Shown one piece after another: positions 1 through 6,809 of a stretch of DNA of 14,013 bases. The notes beneath the pieces were generated by a model that was not told where the DNA came from, ran no database searches, and saw only the letters and a list, made by a program, of their open reading frames with translations. The stretch's first letter is position 1; each line of letters opens with the position of its first letter. A program made the translations under genes and the position numbers. This DNA is from Caryophanales bacterium UBA782 (GTDB lineage Bacteria > Bacillota_I > Bacilli_A > RFN20 > CAG-826): the NCBI GenBank assembly GCA_002296455.1, contig DBJG01000074.1:1-14013 (forward strand), written 5' to 3'.

Positions 1-264
1 CTTACCATTTGTGACAGTTTTAAACGTCTTTTTGCAGTCTTTGCAATATGACACGCCTTCCAAAATCACGAGATTCAGTTTGCATTCTTTCATATATTTC
101 GTTTTCTTGATGGCCCAGTTATAGGCATCTACGAAATAATCCGGAACGATGCTAGAGACCTCCCCCACTTCAAGAGTGAGGGCGGTCACTTTATTCACAT
201 GATTCTCACTGGCGACTTTTTCGACTTCTTCGATAACGTAGAAGACGATGCCTAACTCATGCAT
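1..264 (-). CDS. hypA: HypA/HybF-type nickel metallochaperone, partial (C-terminus beyond left edge)
   Basis: HypA delivers nickel, normally to [NiFe] hydrogenase during maturation, working with the GTPase HypB. The 88 visible codons begin MHELGIVFYVIEEVEKVA, the family's hallmark N-terminus, with His2 as the nickel ligand. The middle carries the usual acidic stretch (LTLEVGEVSSIVPDYF) and then the first half of the zinc site, CKDC, near residues 78-81. The second CxxC and the stop codon lie off the window; the family is usually about 113 residues, so roughly 25 are missing. The ATG at 262-264 overlaps the end of the upstream oxidoreductase by 8 nt, so the two genes are probably translationally coupled. 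No hydrogenase subunit is visible here, so the nickel enzyme served is unknown. Confidence 0.9.
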   Translation of the reverse strand, partial: MHELGIVFYVIEEVEKVASENHVNKVTALTLEVGEVSSIVPDYFVDAYNWAIKKTKYMKECKLNLVILEGVSYCKDCKKTFKTVTNGK

Positions 265-3157
265 TGAGATCGACGGCGTTTCCTGTGAATTTCTTTGTTT
301 TCGCCGTGGCTTTGTTCTTTCGTTTGAACTCTTTTCTCTTCTTGCGCATCATCTTCGCTTCAGCCGAACCGCTATGAGCGATAATCTTTGCAGCGCGTTT
401 GATGGAATGCTTGAGCAAAGGTCCAACTTTCTTTTCCGCAACGACCATTGTAGTCATCTCTGGATGATCGCGGTAAAGATGAATCGCATCGAATTTGCAG
501 CGTGTTGTGCAAATACCACACCCGATGCATTTGTTCGGATCGACAACGGACGCGCCACAGCTTAAGCATCGTCCCGTCTCAATCTTCACTTGCTCTTCCG
601 TGAGCGTTTTATGGGCATCTCTAAAGCTGTGCTTTGCATCAATCGAGCTATCCATGGCTTCTTCTTGACGGCCAGCGTGATCGTAATCAGGAAGAGAAAT
701 ATCATTCTTATCAAGAGGCACAAATGAGCGACGATTCAAGCCGATGGTCGGAGAAGCAGCCCATTGCACGTGACGATGGAGCGATTCAGCGACAGCGTGT
801 CCGGCTGCGATTGCATCGATAACGAACTTCGGGCCCGTGAAGACATCGCCGCCAACATAAATGTCAGGGTCGGCAGTTTGATAGGTGAGCTTGTCAGCGA
901 TTGGATAATTGCCATGCCAATAAGTGACACCAGTCCCTTCAAGAAGTTTACCCCATTCAATGGTTTGACCAATCGCAAAGACGATTTTATCAGCTTTCAC
1001 GGTGATGGTTTCATTGTCGTCATATAGAGGTGAGAATTTTTTCGTTTCTGGATCGATTGTACGCGTGCACTTCTTAAGAACAATGCCAGTGACGTGACCT
1101 TTTTCGTCCGTAAGAACTTCTTTCGGCCCCCAGGAATTGCAAATGGAAATTCCTTCCTCAAGGGTTTCGGCGATTTCTTCTTTTGAAGCAGGCATGGTGT
1201 CTCGAGATTCAAGGCAATACATGCCGACGGATTTTGCGCCTAAGCGTGTCGCTGTTCTCGCGCAGTCAACGGCAACGTTACCGCCGCCAATGACGACCAC
1301 ATCGCCCGTGAATTTCTTATCTTGGTTTTCATAAGCGTCACGAAGATAATCAACCGCGATTTCGGTTCCTTCTGCCTCATCGTTTGCTACACCTGGGCGT
1401 TTTCCGCCTTGGCAGCCAATTGCGACGTAGAACGCTTTATATCCTTGTTTCTTTAAATCGGCAATCGTGATGTCTTTACCAACTTCGACACCACATTGAA
1501 TCGTAGCGCCGAGTTCTTTGATGATTTCAATTTCTGCATCAATGACATCTTTTTCAAGTTTATAGGTAGGAATGCCATATCGAAGCATGCCCCCTGGCTC
1601 CTTGTGCTTTTCGAAAACGGTTGGTTTGTACCCCATTTCCGCTAAGTAATAGGCGGCACTTAATCCCGCAGGACCAGCACCAATAATCGCAATTTTCTCT
1701 TTCCATTCGCCATGGAGTGAAGGAATGACTTTCTCTGGGACATAACGGGTCTCCGCGTGGAGGTCTTTTTCCGCAATGAATTTTTTCACCGCGTCAATCG
1801 AAACGGCACGGTCGACATCGCCGCGGGTGCATGCCTCTTCGCAACGTTTATTGCAAACGCGACCGCAAACGGCTGGGAATGGGTTTTCTTTCTTAACGAG
1901 AGCCAAGGCCTCTTGATATTTCCCCTCATGGGCTTTCTTCAAATAGGCCTGCACTGGAACATGGGCTGGGCAAGCGACTTTGCAAGGCGCAGTTCCCGTT
2001 TCATAGGTATTATGAAGGCGAGGCGTATCGCGATAATTCTCATCCCAGGCGTATTTTCCCCAAATGTTGTTGTCTGGAAGAGGAGCCTTTGGATACGTTT
2101 GCGCTTTCCCATCTTTTTTGCAAAGCTTTTGACCGAGTTTCACCGCGCCTGCTGGACAAGATTCAACGCAATATCCGCAAGCAACGCATTTGCTAGGATC
2201 GACTTTTGCGGTGAAAGAACTTCTTGAAAGATTTGGAGTATTGAACAAAAGAGAGGTTCGCAAAGCATTGCAGATTTTCACATCGCAATTGCAGATATCG
2301 AAAATCTTCTCACTGCCATCGATATTTGTGATTTGATGGACGAAGCCATTGTCTTCCGCTTTTTTCAAAATCTCGAGCGCTTCTTCTTTACTGATGTAGT
2401 GGGCTCTACCCGTCTCAACGGTGTAATCAGCCATATCACCAAGTTGGATGCACCAATCATCTGGATCATCCGCACAGCCGTCGCCGAGTTTGCTTCTGGA
2501 ATAACGGCAAGAGCAAATACCAGCACTAATATGACCTTCGTATTTATTAAGCCAATAGGAAATATGCTCCAAATCAACGGACTCATTGTTTGCATTCACT
2601 TCTTTTTCGACCGGGATAACGTGCATGCCAATGCCATCGCCTCCTGGAGGAACCATCTGAGTGATGCCAGCAAGCGGGATGAAGGTCATGCGTTCAAAGA
2701 AAGAGGCAACACTTGGATTTTTGTCCACTCTATCTTTGGTGGAATTAAAGAGTTCAGCACTTCCTGGGACAAAGAAGGCAACACGATAACGACGAATTCT
2801 CGGTTTGTCTTTTAGCTCGTGGGTGTGGTCATAGTTGTCACCATAATCGTATTCAAGAATGCCAACAACTGACATTTGGTCGAGAATCTTTTGAAGATCG
2901 GCCGCTTCATATTTTGGATTCATCTTCAAAAGTTGGTCAAAGGTATAGAACTTACGAAGTTTCATTTTGTTAGCGATATCCGCCATTTCATCGGTAACGA
3001 CTTCCTTAAGCCCCCAATATTCGGGATCCGTGCTCTTCACACCGAAAAGCTTATGTGGAACGCAATCGGTAATTTTACGACCCAATTTCAAAATCTTCTT
3101 ATCGGGGTTTTTCTCGCCTTCGTATTTGTTTTTGATTGATTCGTTTTTCTCTGGCAT
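257..3157 (-). CDS. Multi-domain Fe-S/FAD NAD(P)-dependent oxidoreductase (GltD-like core with ferredoxin domains)
   Basis: This is a 966-residue, probably cytoplasmic electron-transfer flavoprotein. Residues 1-200 lack Cys clusters and include a possible winged-helix-like stretch (about 50-105). Residues 213-296 hold a Cys-rich module (C215, C217, C228, C236, C289, C291, C296). A ferredoxin motif follows at C324, C327, C330 and C334. Residues 390-445 match the Fe-S N-terminal domain of the glutamate synthase small subunit (C392, C396, C431, C435, C439, C443). The FAD-binding GAGPAG motif is at 493-498, the NAD(P)-binding GGGNVAVDCAR motif at 624-634, and a second FAD motif (DIYVGGD) near 765-771. 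C864xxC867 and a last 4Fe-4S motif (C877, C880, C883, C887) follow, then a Lys/Arg-rich tail. An AGAGGA ribosome site supports the ATG at 3157. The physiological acceptor is not evident from sequence. GltD, NfnB and anaerobic sulfite/dihydropyrimidine-type reductases share the core, so the exact reaction is left open. Confidence 0.88.
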   Translation of the reverse strand: MPEKNESIKNKYEGEKNPDKKILKLGRKITDCVPHKLFGVKSTDPEYWGLKEVVTDEMADIANKMKLRKFYTFDQLLKMNPKYEAADLQKILDQMSVVGILEYDYGDNYDHTHELKDKPRIRRYRVAFFVPGSAELFNSTKDRVDKNPSVASFFERMTFIPLAGITQMVPPGGDGIGMHVIPVEKEVNANNESVDLEHISYWLNKYEGHISAGICSCRYSRSKLGDGCADDPDDWCIQLGDMADYTVETGRAHYISKEEALEILKKAEDNGFVHQITNIDGSEKIFDICNCDVKICNALRTSLLFNTPNLSRSSFTAKVDPSKCVACGYCVESCPAGAVKLGQKLCKKDGKAQTYPKAPLPDNNIWGKYAWDENYRDTPRLHNTYETGTAPCKVACPAHVPVQAYLKKAHEGKYQEALALVKKENPFPAVCGRVCNKRCEEACTRGDVDRAVSIDAVKKFIAEKDLHAETRYVPEKVIPSLHGEWKEKIAIIGAGPAGLSAAYYLAEMGYKPTVFEKHKEPGGMLRYGIPTYKLEKDVIDAEIEIIKELGATIQCGVEVGKDITIADLKKQGYKAFYVAIGCQGGKRPGVANDEAEGTEIAVDYLRDAYENQDKKFTGDVVVIGGGNVAVDCARTATRLGAKSVGMYCLESRDTMPASKEEIAETLEEGISICNSWGPKEVLTDEKGHVTGIVLKKCTRTIDPETKKFSPLYDDNETITVKADKIVFAIGQTIEWGKLLEGTGVTYWHGNYPIADKLTYQTADPDIYVGGDVFTGPKFVIDAIAAGHAVAESLHRHVQWAASPTIGLNRRSFVPLDKNDISLPDYDHAGRQEEAMDSSIDAKHSFRDAHKTLTEEQVKIETGRCLSCGASVVDPNKCIGCGICTTRCKFDAIHLYRDHPEMTTMVVAEKKVGPLLKHSIKRAAKIIAHSGSAEAKMMRKKRKEFKRKNKATAKTKKFTGNAVDLNA

Positions 3158-3242
3158 GCAGTCCTCTTTTCTCTGGTTTCACGATGTTTTTTACCGTCAA
3201 GAAACAAGCAACATTAAAAACATAGTTTTTTATGGTGTATTT

Positions 3243-3271
3243 ATTATAGTGTCACTTTTTTTCGATTTCGA
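3243..3271 (-). promoter_or_regulatory. Candidate sigma-A promoter for the oxidoreductase-hypA operon
   Basis: On the minus strand a perfect -10 TATAAT (3243-3248) is preceded, after a 17-nt spacer, by TCGAAA (3266-3271), a 4/6 match to the -35 consensus. It sits about 85 nt upstream of the oxidoreductase ATG, and no other promoter is obvious in this AT-rich stretch. Nothing resembling an operator or riboswitch was seen in the leader at 3158-3240. Confidence 0.5.
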
Positions 3272-3306
3272 AGATATTTAACAAATTTTCTTCCTTATAC
3301 TGGCTT

Positions 3307-3345
3307 TTTATATATAGTCCGGCCCCGGGAAGAGGACGGACATTA
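3307..3345 (-). other. Hairpin / presumed 3' end of the small toxin-like transcript
   Basis: On the minus strand GTCCG (3336-3340) can pair with CGGAC (3316-3320), enclosing a loop that contains TTCCCGGGG. The sequence after it is TATATATAAAAAG rather than a T-run, so this is at best a weak terminator. It is the only stable-looking structure between the small ORF and the next promoter. The TTCCCGGGG segment (3323-3331) is complementary to a CCCCGGGAA segment in the leader of the same putative mRNA (3507-3515). Confidence 0.3.
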
Positions 3346-3373
3346 TTGCAAAGTCTTGCGACTAAGTTAAAAT
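3346..3373 (+). promoter_or_regulatory. Candidate promoter for a plus-strand antisense RNA
   Basis: TTGCAA (3346-3351, 4/6 to the -35 consensus) and TAAAAT (3368-3373, 5/6 to the -10 consensus) are separated by 16 nt. Transcription would start near 3380 and meet a strong terminator within about 50 nt. No protein-coding gene runs in this direction anywhere in the window, which argues that this pair makes a small RNA. Confidence 0.4.
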
Positions 3374-3379
3374 GATGGC

Positions 3380-3428
3380 GAGAGTTTTGACCCTAACGCC
3401 CTTCTGGGCCGTTAGAGTCTTTTTCTTT
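3380..3428 (+). ncRNA. Predicted short antisense RNA to the 3' end of the 28-residue peptide gene
   Basis: The predicted start (about 3380) follows from the promoter at 3346-3373, and the end from the Rho-independent terminator at 3393-3428. The RNA would be about 50 nt and overlap the last 12 codons of the minus-strand peptide gene. This convergent, 3'-overlapping layout resembles type I pairs such as TxpA/RatA and BsrG/SR4, and the small RNA II of the Fst system. The exact ends are inferred, and no RNA data were available. Confidence 0.45.
3393..3428 (+). terminator. Rho-independent terminator, plus strand
   Basis: CTAACG-CCC (3393-3401) pairs with GGG-C-CGTTAG (3406-3415, one bulged C) around a TTCT loop, and is followed by GTCTTTTTCTTT. 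This is a textbook terminator reading to the right. On the minus strand the same hairpin is followed by GTCAAAAC, so it would not stop transcription of the peptide gene. It overlaps that gene's last codons. Confidence 0.75.
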
Positions 3429-3479
3429 CACCAGGAGGTAGATCAAGATCAGGATGATCACGGTTGCCGTGACGTCCAT
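3393..3479 (-). CDS. 28-residue hydrophobic peptide, putative type I toxin-like
   Basis: The peptide starts MDVTATVIILILIYLLV (residues 1-17) and ends in a charged tail, KEKDSNGPEGR. It is a single membrane span followed by a polar C-terminus, the architecture of Fst/TxpA/BsrG-type membrane toxins. A perfect AAAGGAG ribosome site (3489-3495) lies 9 nt upstream of the ATG, and TAG ends the frame at 3393. The gene has an unusually structured leader, and a plus-strand terminator with a likely promoter overlaps its 3' end, as expected for an antisense-regulated toxin. It stands apart from the iron operon, which is closed by a terminator at 3593-3659. No family assignment is claimed from sequence identity. 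It could instead be a regulatory or membrane-partner small protein. Confidence 0.6.
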   Translation of the reverse strand: MDVTATVIILILIYLLVKEKDSNGPEGR

Positions 3480-3488
3480 GCCCTTTTT

Positions 3489-3548
3489 CTCCTTTCCCCG
3501 CCTTCTTTCCCGGGGAGGCTATGAGGAAGCATATGCATCTACTCCTCA
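3489..3548 (-). promoter_or_regulatory. Structured leader of the small peptide gene (SD-adjacent hairpin and 5' hairpin)
   Basis: On the minus strand two hairpins are visible. The 5' one pairs TGAGGAG (3542-3548) with TTCCTCA (3522-3528). The second pairs CCCCG (3511-3515) with CGGGG (3496-3500) around a 10-nt loop and ends directly against the Shine-Dalgarno AAAGGAG (3489-3495). A CTCC just upstream of the second stem could also pair with the GGAG of the ribosome site. Such structures would limit ribosome entry. The upstream promoter is not clear: TTGGTA-18-TAGTAA (3553-3582) is only a weak match. Confidence 0.4.
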
Positions 3549-3592
3549 CTCATTACTAGACGTTTTTCCTATTGTTTACCAAAATAATTTGC

Positions 3593-3659
3593 AAATATAG
3601 AAAACTCGCGAGCGTATGAAGGGCTTTTGCGCTTCATTTTTCGCGAGTCATCTATATTT
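3593..3659 (-). terminator. Large three-tier hairpin terminating the feo operon
   Basis: The palindrome has three nested stems: AAATATAGA/TCTATATTT (3593-3601 with 3651-3659), ACTCGCGA/TCGCGAGT (3604-3611 with 3641-3648) and ATGAAG/CTTCAT (3616-3621 with 3632-3637). On the minus strand the GC-rich middle stem is followed by TTTTCTATATTT, so it works as a terminator 27 nt after the last gene of the iron operon. Its length (67 nt) is greater than an ordinary terminator. Confidence 0.7.
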
Positions 3660-3685
3660 AAGGAAGAGGTTTTATAAAGGAGGAA

Positions 3686-3919
3686 CTACCCCTGCTTTTG
3701 ATTCATTTTGATTGGAGCTTGCTCATTGGACCCACTTTGTTTGCTGGCCCCGTATTTTGCATGATACGCTTCGACAAGAGCGTTCCCTTTGCCTTTTTTT
3801 GGGGCGCAGGAACACTCTTCGAGGCTTTCACCATTACGAATCTTTCGAATCGTACGGACAAGCATGAAAAGGAGATAAATTGAGACAAGTATTATTGTGA
3901 CAATTCCAGTCCAATGCAT
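3686..3919 (-). CDS. FeoB-associated Cys-bearing small membrane protein
   Basis: This 77-residue protein has one N-terminal membrane segment (about residues 4-21), a basic flank (RTIRKIRNG) and a CSC motif (C36, C38), followed by a polar tail rich in Lys, Gln and Ser. This fits the short FeoB-associated Cys-rich membrane proteins often encoded just after feoB in Firmicutes, thought to assist Fe2+ uptake in place of FeoC. Only two cysteines are present, and the tail is longer than the minimal family form. The start is supported by AAAGGAA. The gene lies 15 nt after feoB and is the last of the operon. The biochemical role of the family is not well established. Confidence 0.75.
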   Translation of the reverse strand: MHWTGIVTIILVSIYLLFMLVRTIRKIRNGESLEECSCAPKKGKGNALVEAYHAKYGASKQSGSNEQAPIKMNQKQG

Positions 3920-3934
3920 GCGAATTCCTTTCTT

Positions 3935-6226
3935 TTAGGCTTGCGCTTCCGCGATAGCCTCTTTCTTTTTCATCATGCGGTCATAGAAATATAGACCGAC
4001 GAACCCAAGCACGATCACCGGTAAAGTGATGGCGAGCGTCCAAACGTATTGGATGCTGATGTAGGTGAAGCAGCCCATGACATAGCTAAGTCCGAGCCAG
4101 AAAAGAATTGTAAACCAATAGGCTTTCTTGTTCGCTAGCTCGCTTTTCGCCGTCGCAACGGATGCAAAGCAAGGAATCGTAAGCAAATTGAAGACAGCGA
4201 AGGCGACAACCGCAGCGGTAGAAATGCCCGTCGCTTGGACAATGCCTTCGAACCCATTCACACCAAGAACGCTCGCAAGCGTTTCAGCAACGGAAGTGAC
4301 GTTCTCTTTGGCGACAATGCCTTGTAAGGAAGCGACTGTTAATGCCCAGCCGTTATTACCTGCTTGAACGCCAAATCCCATTGGTGTAAAGATTGGCTGG
4401 ATGAGGGAGCCGATAGACATAAGGATGGATCCTTGTCCGTTTTCCTCAACCATGTGCCAACTCCAGTCAAAGTTGGCAAAGAACCAAATCACAATCGTGG
4501 AAACAAGAATAATCGTAAAGGCTTTTTGGATGAAATGTTTACCTTTATCCCAAACATGGATAAGCGTCGCTTTCAATTGTGGGCGATGATAACTAGGAAG
4601 CTCCATGATAAATGGAGGAACTTTTTCACGCTGAGACGTCTTATTCATGACGATAACGGAGACAATGGCAACCACAATGCCCATCAAATACATTAAGAAG
4701 GTAAACAATCCAGCGTCCATTCCAACCGCGCCAGCCACGGTTCCTGCAATAACCGCAAGGAAGGTCGCTTTCGCACCGCACGTGAAGAAAGGAACGACAC
4801 GGATGGTCTTCGTTCTTTCTTTGTCGCTAGTAAGAGTGCGGGTATTAATCATGGCAGGAACGCCGCATCCAAACCCCATGATCATCGGGATGAAGGCGCG
4901 ACCAGAAACGCCGAATCTACGGAAGATGCGGTCGAGCATGAAGGCGACACGCGCCATATATCCGCTATCTTCCATTAGAGAGAAGAAGGCGAATAGAATC
5001 ATAATCTGTGGAACGAATCCCAAAACAGCAGTAACGCCATTGATCACGCCATCGTACAAGAAACCGATAACCCAATCTGGAGAATTCCACATAAGAAGTA
5101 GTTTTTTAATGCCAAGGGAAATCAAGCCAAGGATACCCGTCTCGTTGTCACCGGCGAGCACATGGAAGAATTCACCTATGGAATTGATACCATCCCCTGT
5201 ATAGAAAAGGCCGGCGAACGGGTTGTAGTAAACAAGCTCGCCCGCATCGTTTAATTCACCGAGGGTGAAGGAAATGGCTCCCGCATATCCCTCTCCAAAA
5301 TCAACGCCCATCGCATGGAGATAGAAAAGATCGGCGCTAAAAGTGACATGGAAAACAAGGAAAAGTAAAACAACGAGAATAATAAGACCGAACACCTTGT
5401 GGGTGAGCACTTTATCGATTTTGTCACTCTTGGTGAGTTTGTCTTTTTCTTTCTTTTCTTTGCCTTTGAGAATCTCATCGCAAAGCGGAGTGAGATAAAG
5501 ATAACGAGCATCCGCGATATCCGCTTCATAATCCTTTGTCTCATTTGCCACAATACCTTGAACTTTTTTGAATTCGTCTTTGTGGTCTTGCTCTTCCAGT
5601 TCGTCTTTTTCTAGTGCTTTGACAGCGTGGAATAATGGACTATTCACGTCATTATCGGCGTAAATCTTCTCCGCTTCTAAGATTTTCTCAAGCGAAAGAA
5701 CGCTATGTCCTTTGCGTTCTTTTTTGCTCGCCTTAATCGCTTCAGACATTAATTCGTCGAGCCCTGTATTGCGAAGGGCGCTAATGGCAACAACTGGAAC
5801 GCCAAGCGCTTTCTCGAGCTTTTTATAATCGATTGTTTGGCCGATTTCTTTCAAAGCATCGGTCATATTCACTGCAACAACCACCGGCACATCCATTTCA
5901 AGGATTTGAGTGGTCATATAAAGGTTGCGTTCCAAGTTTGTGGCGTCGATGACGTTAATCACGACGTCTGGCAATTCGTGAAGGATATAATTCCGAGAAA
6001 TCACTTCCTCAGGAGAATATGGAGAAAGAGAATATATCCCTGGCAAATCGACAATATCGACTTTCTCACCCTTGCCTTTGCTTATATAAGTCCCTTCTCT
6101 TTTTTCAACCGTGACGCCTGGCCAGTTGCCAACATAGGCGGTCGACCCAGTTAAGGAATTGAAAAGCGTTGTTTTGCCACAGTTTGGGTTCCCCGCTAGA
6201 GCGGCTTTAATCAGTTTTTCGCTCAT
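3935..6226 (-). CDS. feoB: Ferrous iron transport protein B (GTPase-coupled membrane permease)
   Basis: FeoB imports Fe2+ across the cytoplasmic membrane. The N-terminal G domain shows G1 GNPNCGKT (residues 12-19), a GVTVEK switch region (37-42), G3 DLPG (60-63), G4 NMTD (120-123) and G5 SAL (149-151). A helical guanine-dissociation-inhibitor-like linker (about 165-275) leads to the membrane domain. This contains the two gate repeats: SGYMARVAFMLDR with GFGCGVPA (C454) and FTCGAKATF (C483), then the C-terminal gate with IPCFASVAT (C686). The protein is 763 residues. Between the first membrane segment (ending near 295) and the first gate (near 410) there is a long Gly/Asp/Asn-rich stretch, longer than I expect for the family. 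The start codon overlaps the feoA stop by 4 nt (ATGA), so the two are coupled. Confidence 0.97.
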   Translation of the reverse strand: MSEKLIKAALAGNPNCGKTTLFNSLTGSTAYVGNWPGVTVEKREGTYISKGKGEKVDIVDLPGIYSLSPYSPEEVISRNYILHELPDVVINVIDATNLERNLYMTTQILEMDVPVVVAVNMTDALKEIGQTIDYKKLEKALGVPVVAISALRNTGLDELMSEAIKASKKERKGHSVLSLEKILEAEKIYADNDVNSPLFHAVKALEKDELEEQDHKDEFKKVQGIVANETKDYEADIADARYLYLTPLCDEILKGKEKKEKDKLTKSDKIDKVLTHKVFGLIILVVLLFLVFHVTFSADLFYLHAMGVDFGEGYAGAISFTLGELNDAGELVYYNPFAGLFYTGDGINSIGEFFHVLAGDNETGILGLISLGIKKLLLMWNSPDWVIGFLYDGVINGVTAVLGFVPQIMILFAFFSLMEDSGYMARVAFMLDRIFRRFGVSGRAFIPMIMGFGCGVPAMINTRTLTSDKERTKTIRVVPFFTCGAKATFLAVIAGTVAGAVGMDAGLFTFLMYLMGIVVAIVSVIVMNKTSQREKVPPFIMELPSYHRPQLKATLIHVWDKGKHFIQKAFTIILVSTIVIWFFANFDWSWHMVEENGQGSILMSIGSLIQPIFTPMGFGVQAGNNGWALTVASLQGIVAKENVTSVAETLASVLGVNGFEGIVQATGISTAAVVAFAVFNLLTIPCFASVATAKSELANKKAYWFTILFWLGLSYVMGCFTYISIQYVWTLAITLPVIVLGFVGLYFYDRMMKKKEAIAEAQA

Positions 6227-6540
6227 TTGCTTTCTCCTTCCCTCGCCGCTTCCTTCGCTTCAGGAAGATCGGTCACTTTAATCACAATATAACTTGCTTC
6301 GCTATGGCGAAGGGATAATTCGTATCCTCTTAACGTGATTTCAAGAGGATCGCCGAGTGGCGCACGTTTTCTTAAGAATACTTCTGCGCCAGGAGTAAGC
6401 CCCATGTCAAACAAGCGATGGCGGATTTTTCCTTCGCCGTTCACCTTCGAAATGGTTCCGCTCGTGCCGATTTCCACCATATCGAGCGTGACAAGGTTAC
6501 CTACCTTAATTTCGGGTTTGGTTTCAATTTCTTCTCCCAT
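6223..6540 (-). CDS. feoA: FeoA-domain protein
   Basis: FeoA is a small SH3-like cytoplasmic partner of FeoB, needed for iron uptake. The 105-residue product contains HRLFDMGLTPGAEVFLRKRA (residues 41-60) and LRGYELSLR (70-78), the typical core, with a roughly 10-residue acidic N-terminal extension and a charged C-terminal tail. An upstream in-frame extension to 6618 is open, but it overlaps the preceding feoA-like gene and lacks a ribosome site. The ATG at 6540 has AAAGGA 6-7 nt upstream and leaves a 20-nt gap, so it is chosen. The stop overlaps the feoB start by 4 nt. Confidence 0.93.
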   Translation of the reverse strand: MGEEIETKPEIKVGNLVTLDMVEIGTSGTISKVNGEGKIRHRLFDMGLTPGAEVFLRKRAPLGDPLEITLRGYELSLRHSEASYIVIKVTDLPEAKEAAREGESK

Positions 6541-6560
6541 GATGTTCCTTTCTTTTTTGA

Positions 6561-6773
6561 CTAACCGACAATGATTGTTCTTGCGATTTCTGTATTTAAC
6601 GCAAGGCGAGACGAGCAAACCTCAATCACTGTTCCCGTAGCCCCTTGGCTCATGACGCGGATTGGGCGATCTTTTGCAACGCCTAAAGATGCAAGATGAT
6701 TTCTCACCTTTTCATCTCCACCAACTCTTCTTACGAGGAGTTCTTGTCCGATTGGTGCAAGTGATAACGGCAT
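6561..6773 (-). CDS. Second FeoA-domain protein, first gene of the feo operon
   Basis: This 70-residue FeoA-type protein (MPLSLAPIGQELLVRRVGG at the start, RNHLASLGV at 24-32, SRLALNTEIARTIIV near the end) consists only of the SH3-like domain. Tandem feoA genes ahead of feoB are common in Firmicutes, and the two proteins are thought to act together on FeoB. There are two candidate ATGs, at 6779 and 6773. GGAGG lies only 1 nt before the first but 7 nt before the second, so 6773 is preferred. The next gene begins 20 nt after its stop. The promoter region carries three copies of a palindromic operator. Confidence 0.9.
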   Translation of the reverse strand: MPLSLAPIGQELLVRRVGGDEKVRNHLASLGVAKDRPIRVMSQGATGTVIEVCSSRLALNTEIARTIIVG

Positions 6774-6786
6774 ACTCATACCTCCA

Positions 6787-6802
6787 GTTAGTCCTTTCTA
6801 AC
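6787..6802 (-). promoter_or_regulatory. Metal-regulator operator copy 1 (GTTAG-N6-CTAAC)
   Basis: A perfect 5-bp inverted repeat with a 6-bp spacer lies just at the expected transcription start of the feo operon and ends 13 bp before its first ATG. The half-site TTAG/CTAA resembles DtxR/IdeR-type half-sites, but the spacing is not that of the classical 19-bp DtxR box. It does not look like a Fur box. Confidence 0.6.
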
Positions 6803-6809
6803 CTGCTAT

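Noticed and set aside
1757..2815. Plus-strand open frames of 156 and 160 residues
   Set aside because: They lie opposite the oxidoreductase, lack domain motifs and ribosome sites, and are explained by the codon pattern of the real gene.
3698..3883. Plus-strand frame of 61 residues with hydrophobic content and an AAAGGAGG about 13 nt upstream (3677-3684)
   Set aside because: It needs a TTG start, its ribosome site is too distant, and it is fully antisense to the well-supported FeoB-associated gene.
6541..6618. N-terminal extension of FeoA by 26 residues
   Set aside because: It would overlap the preceding feoA-like gene and has no ribosome site, while the ATG at 6540 has a good one.
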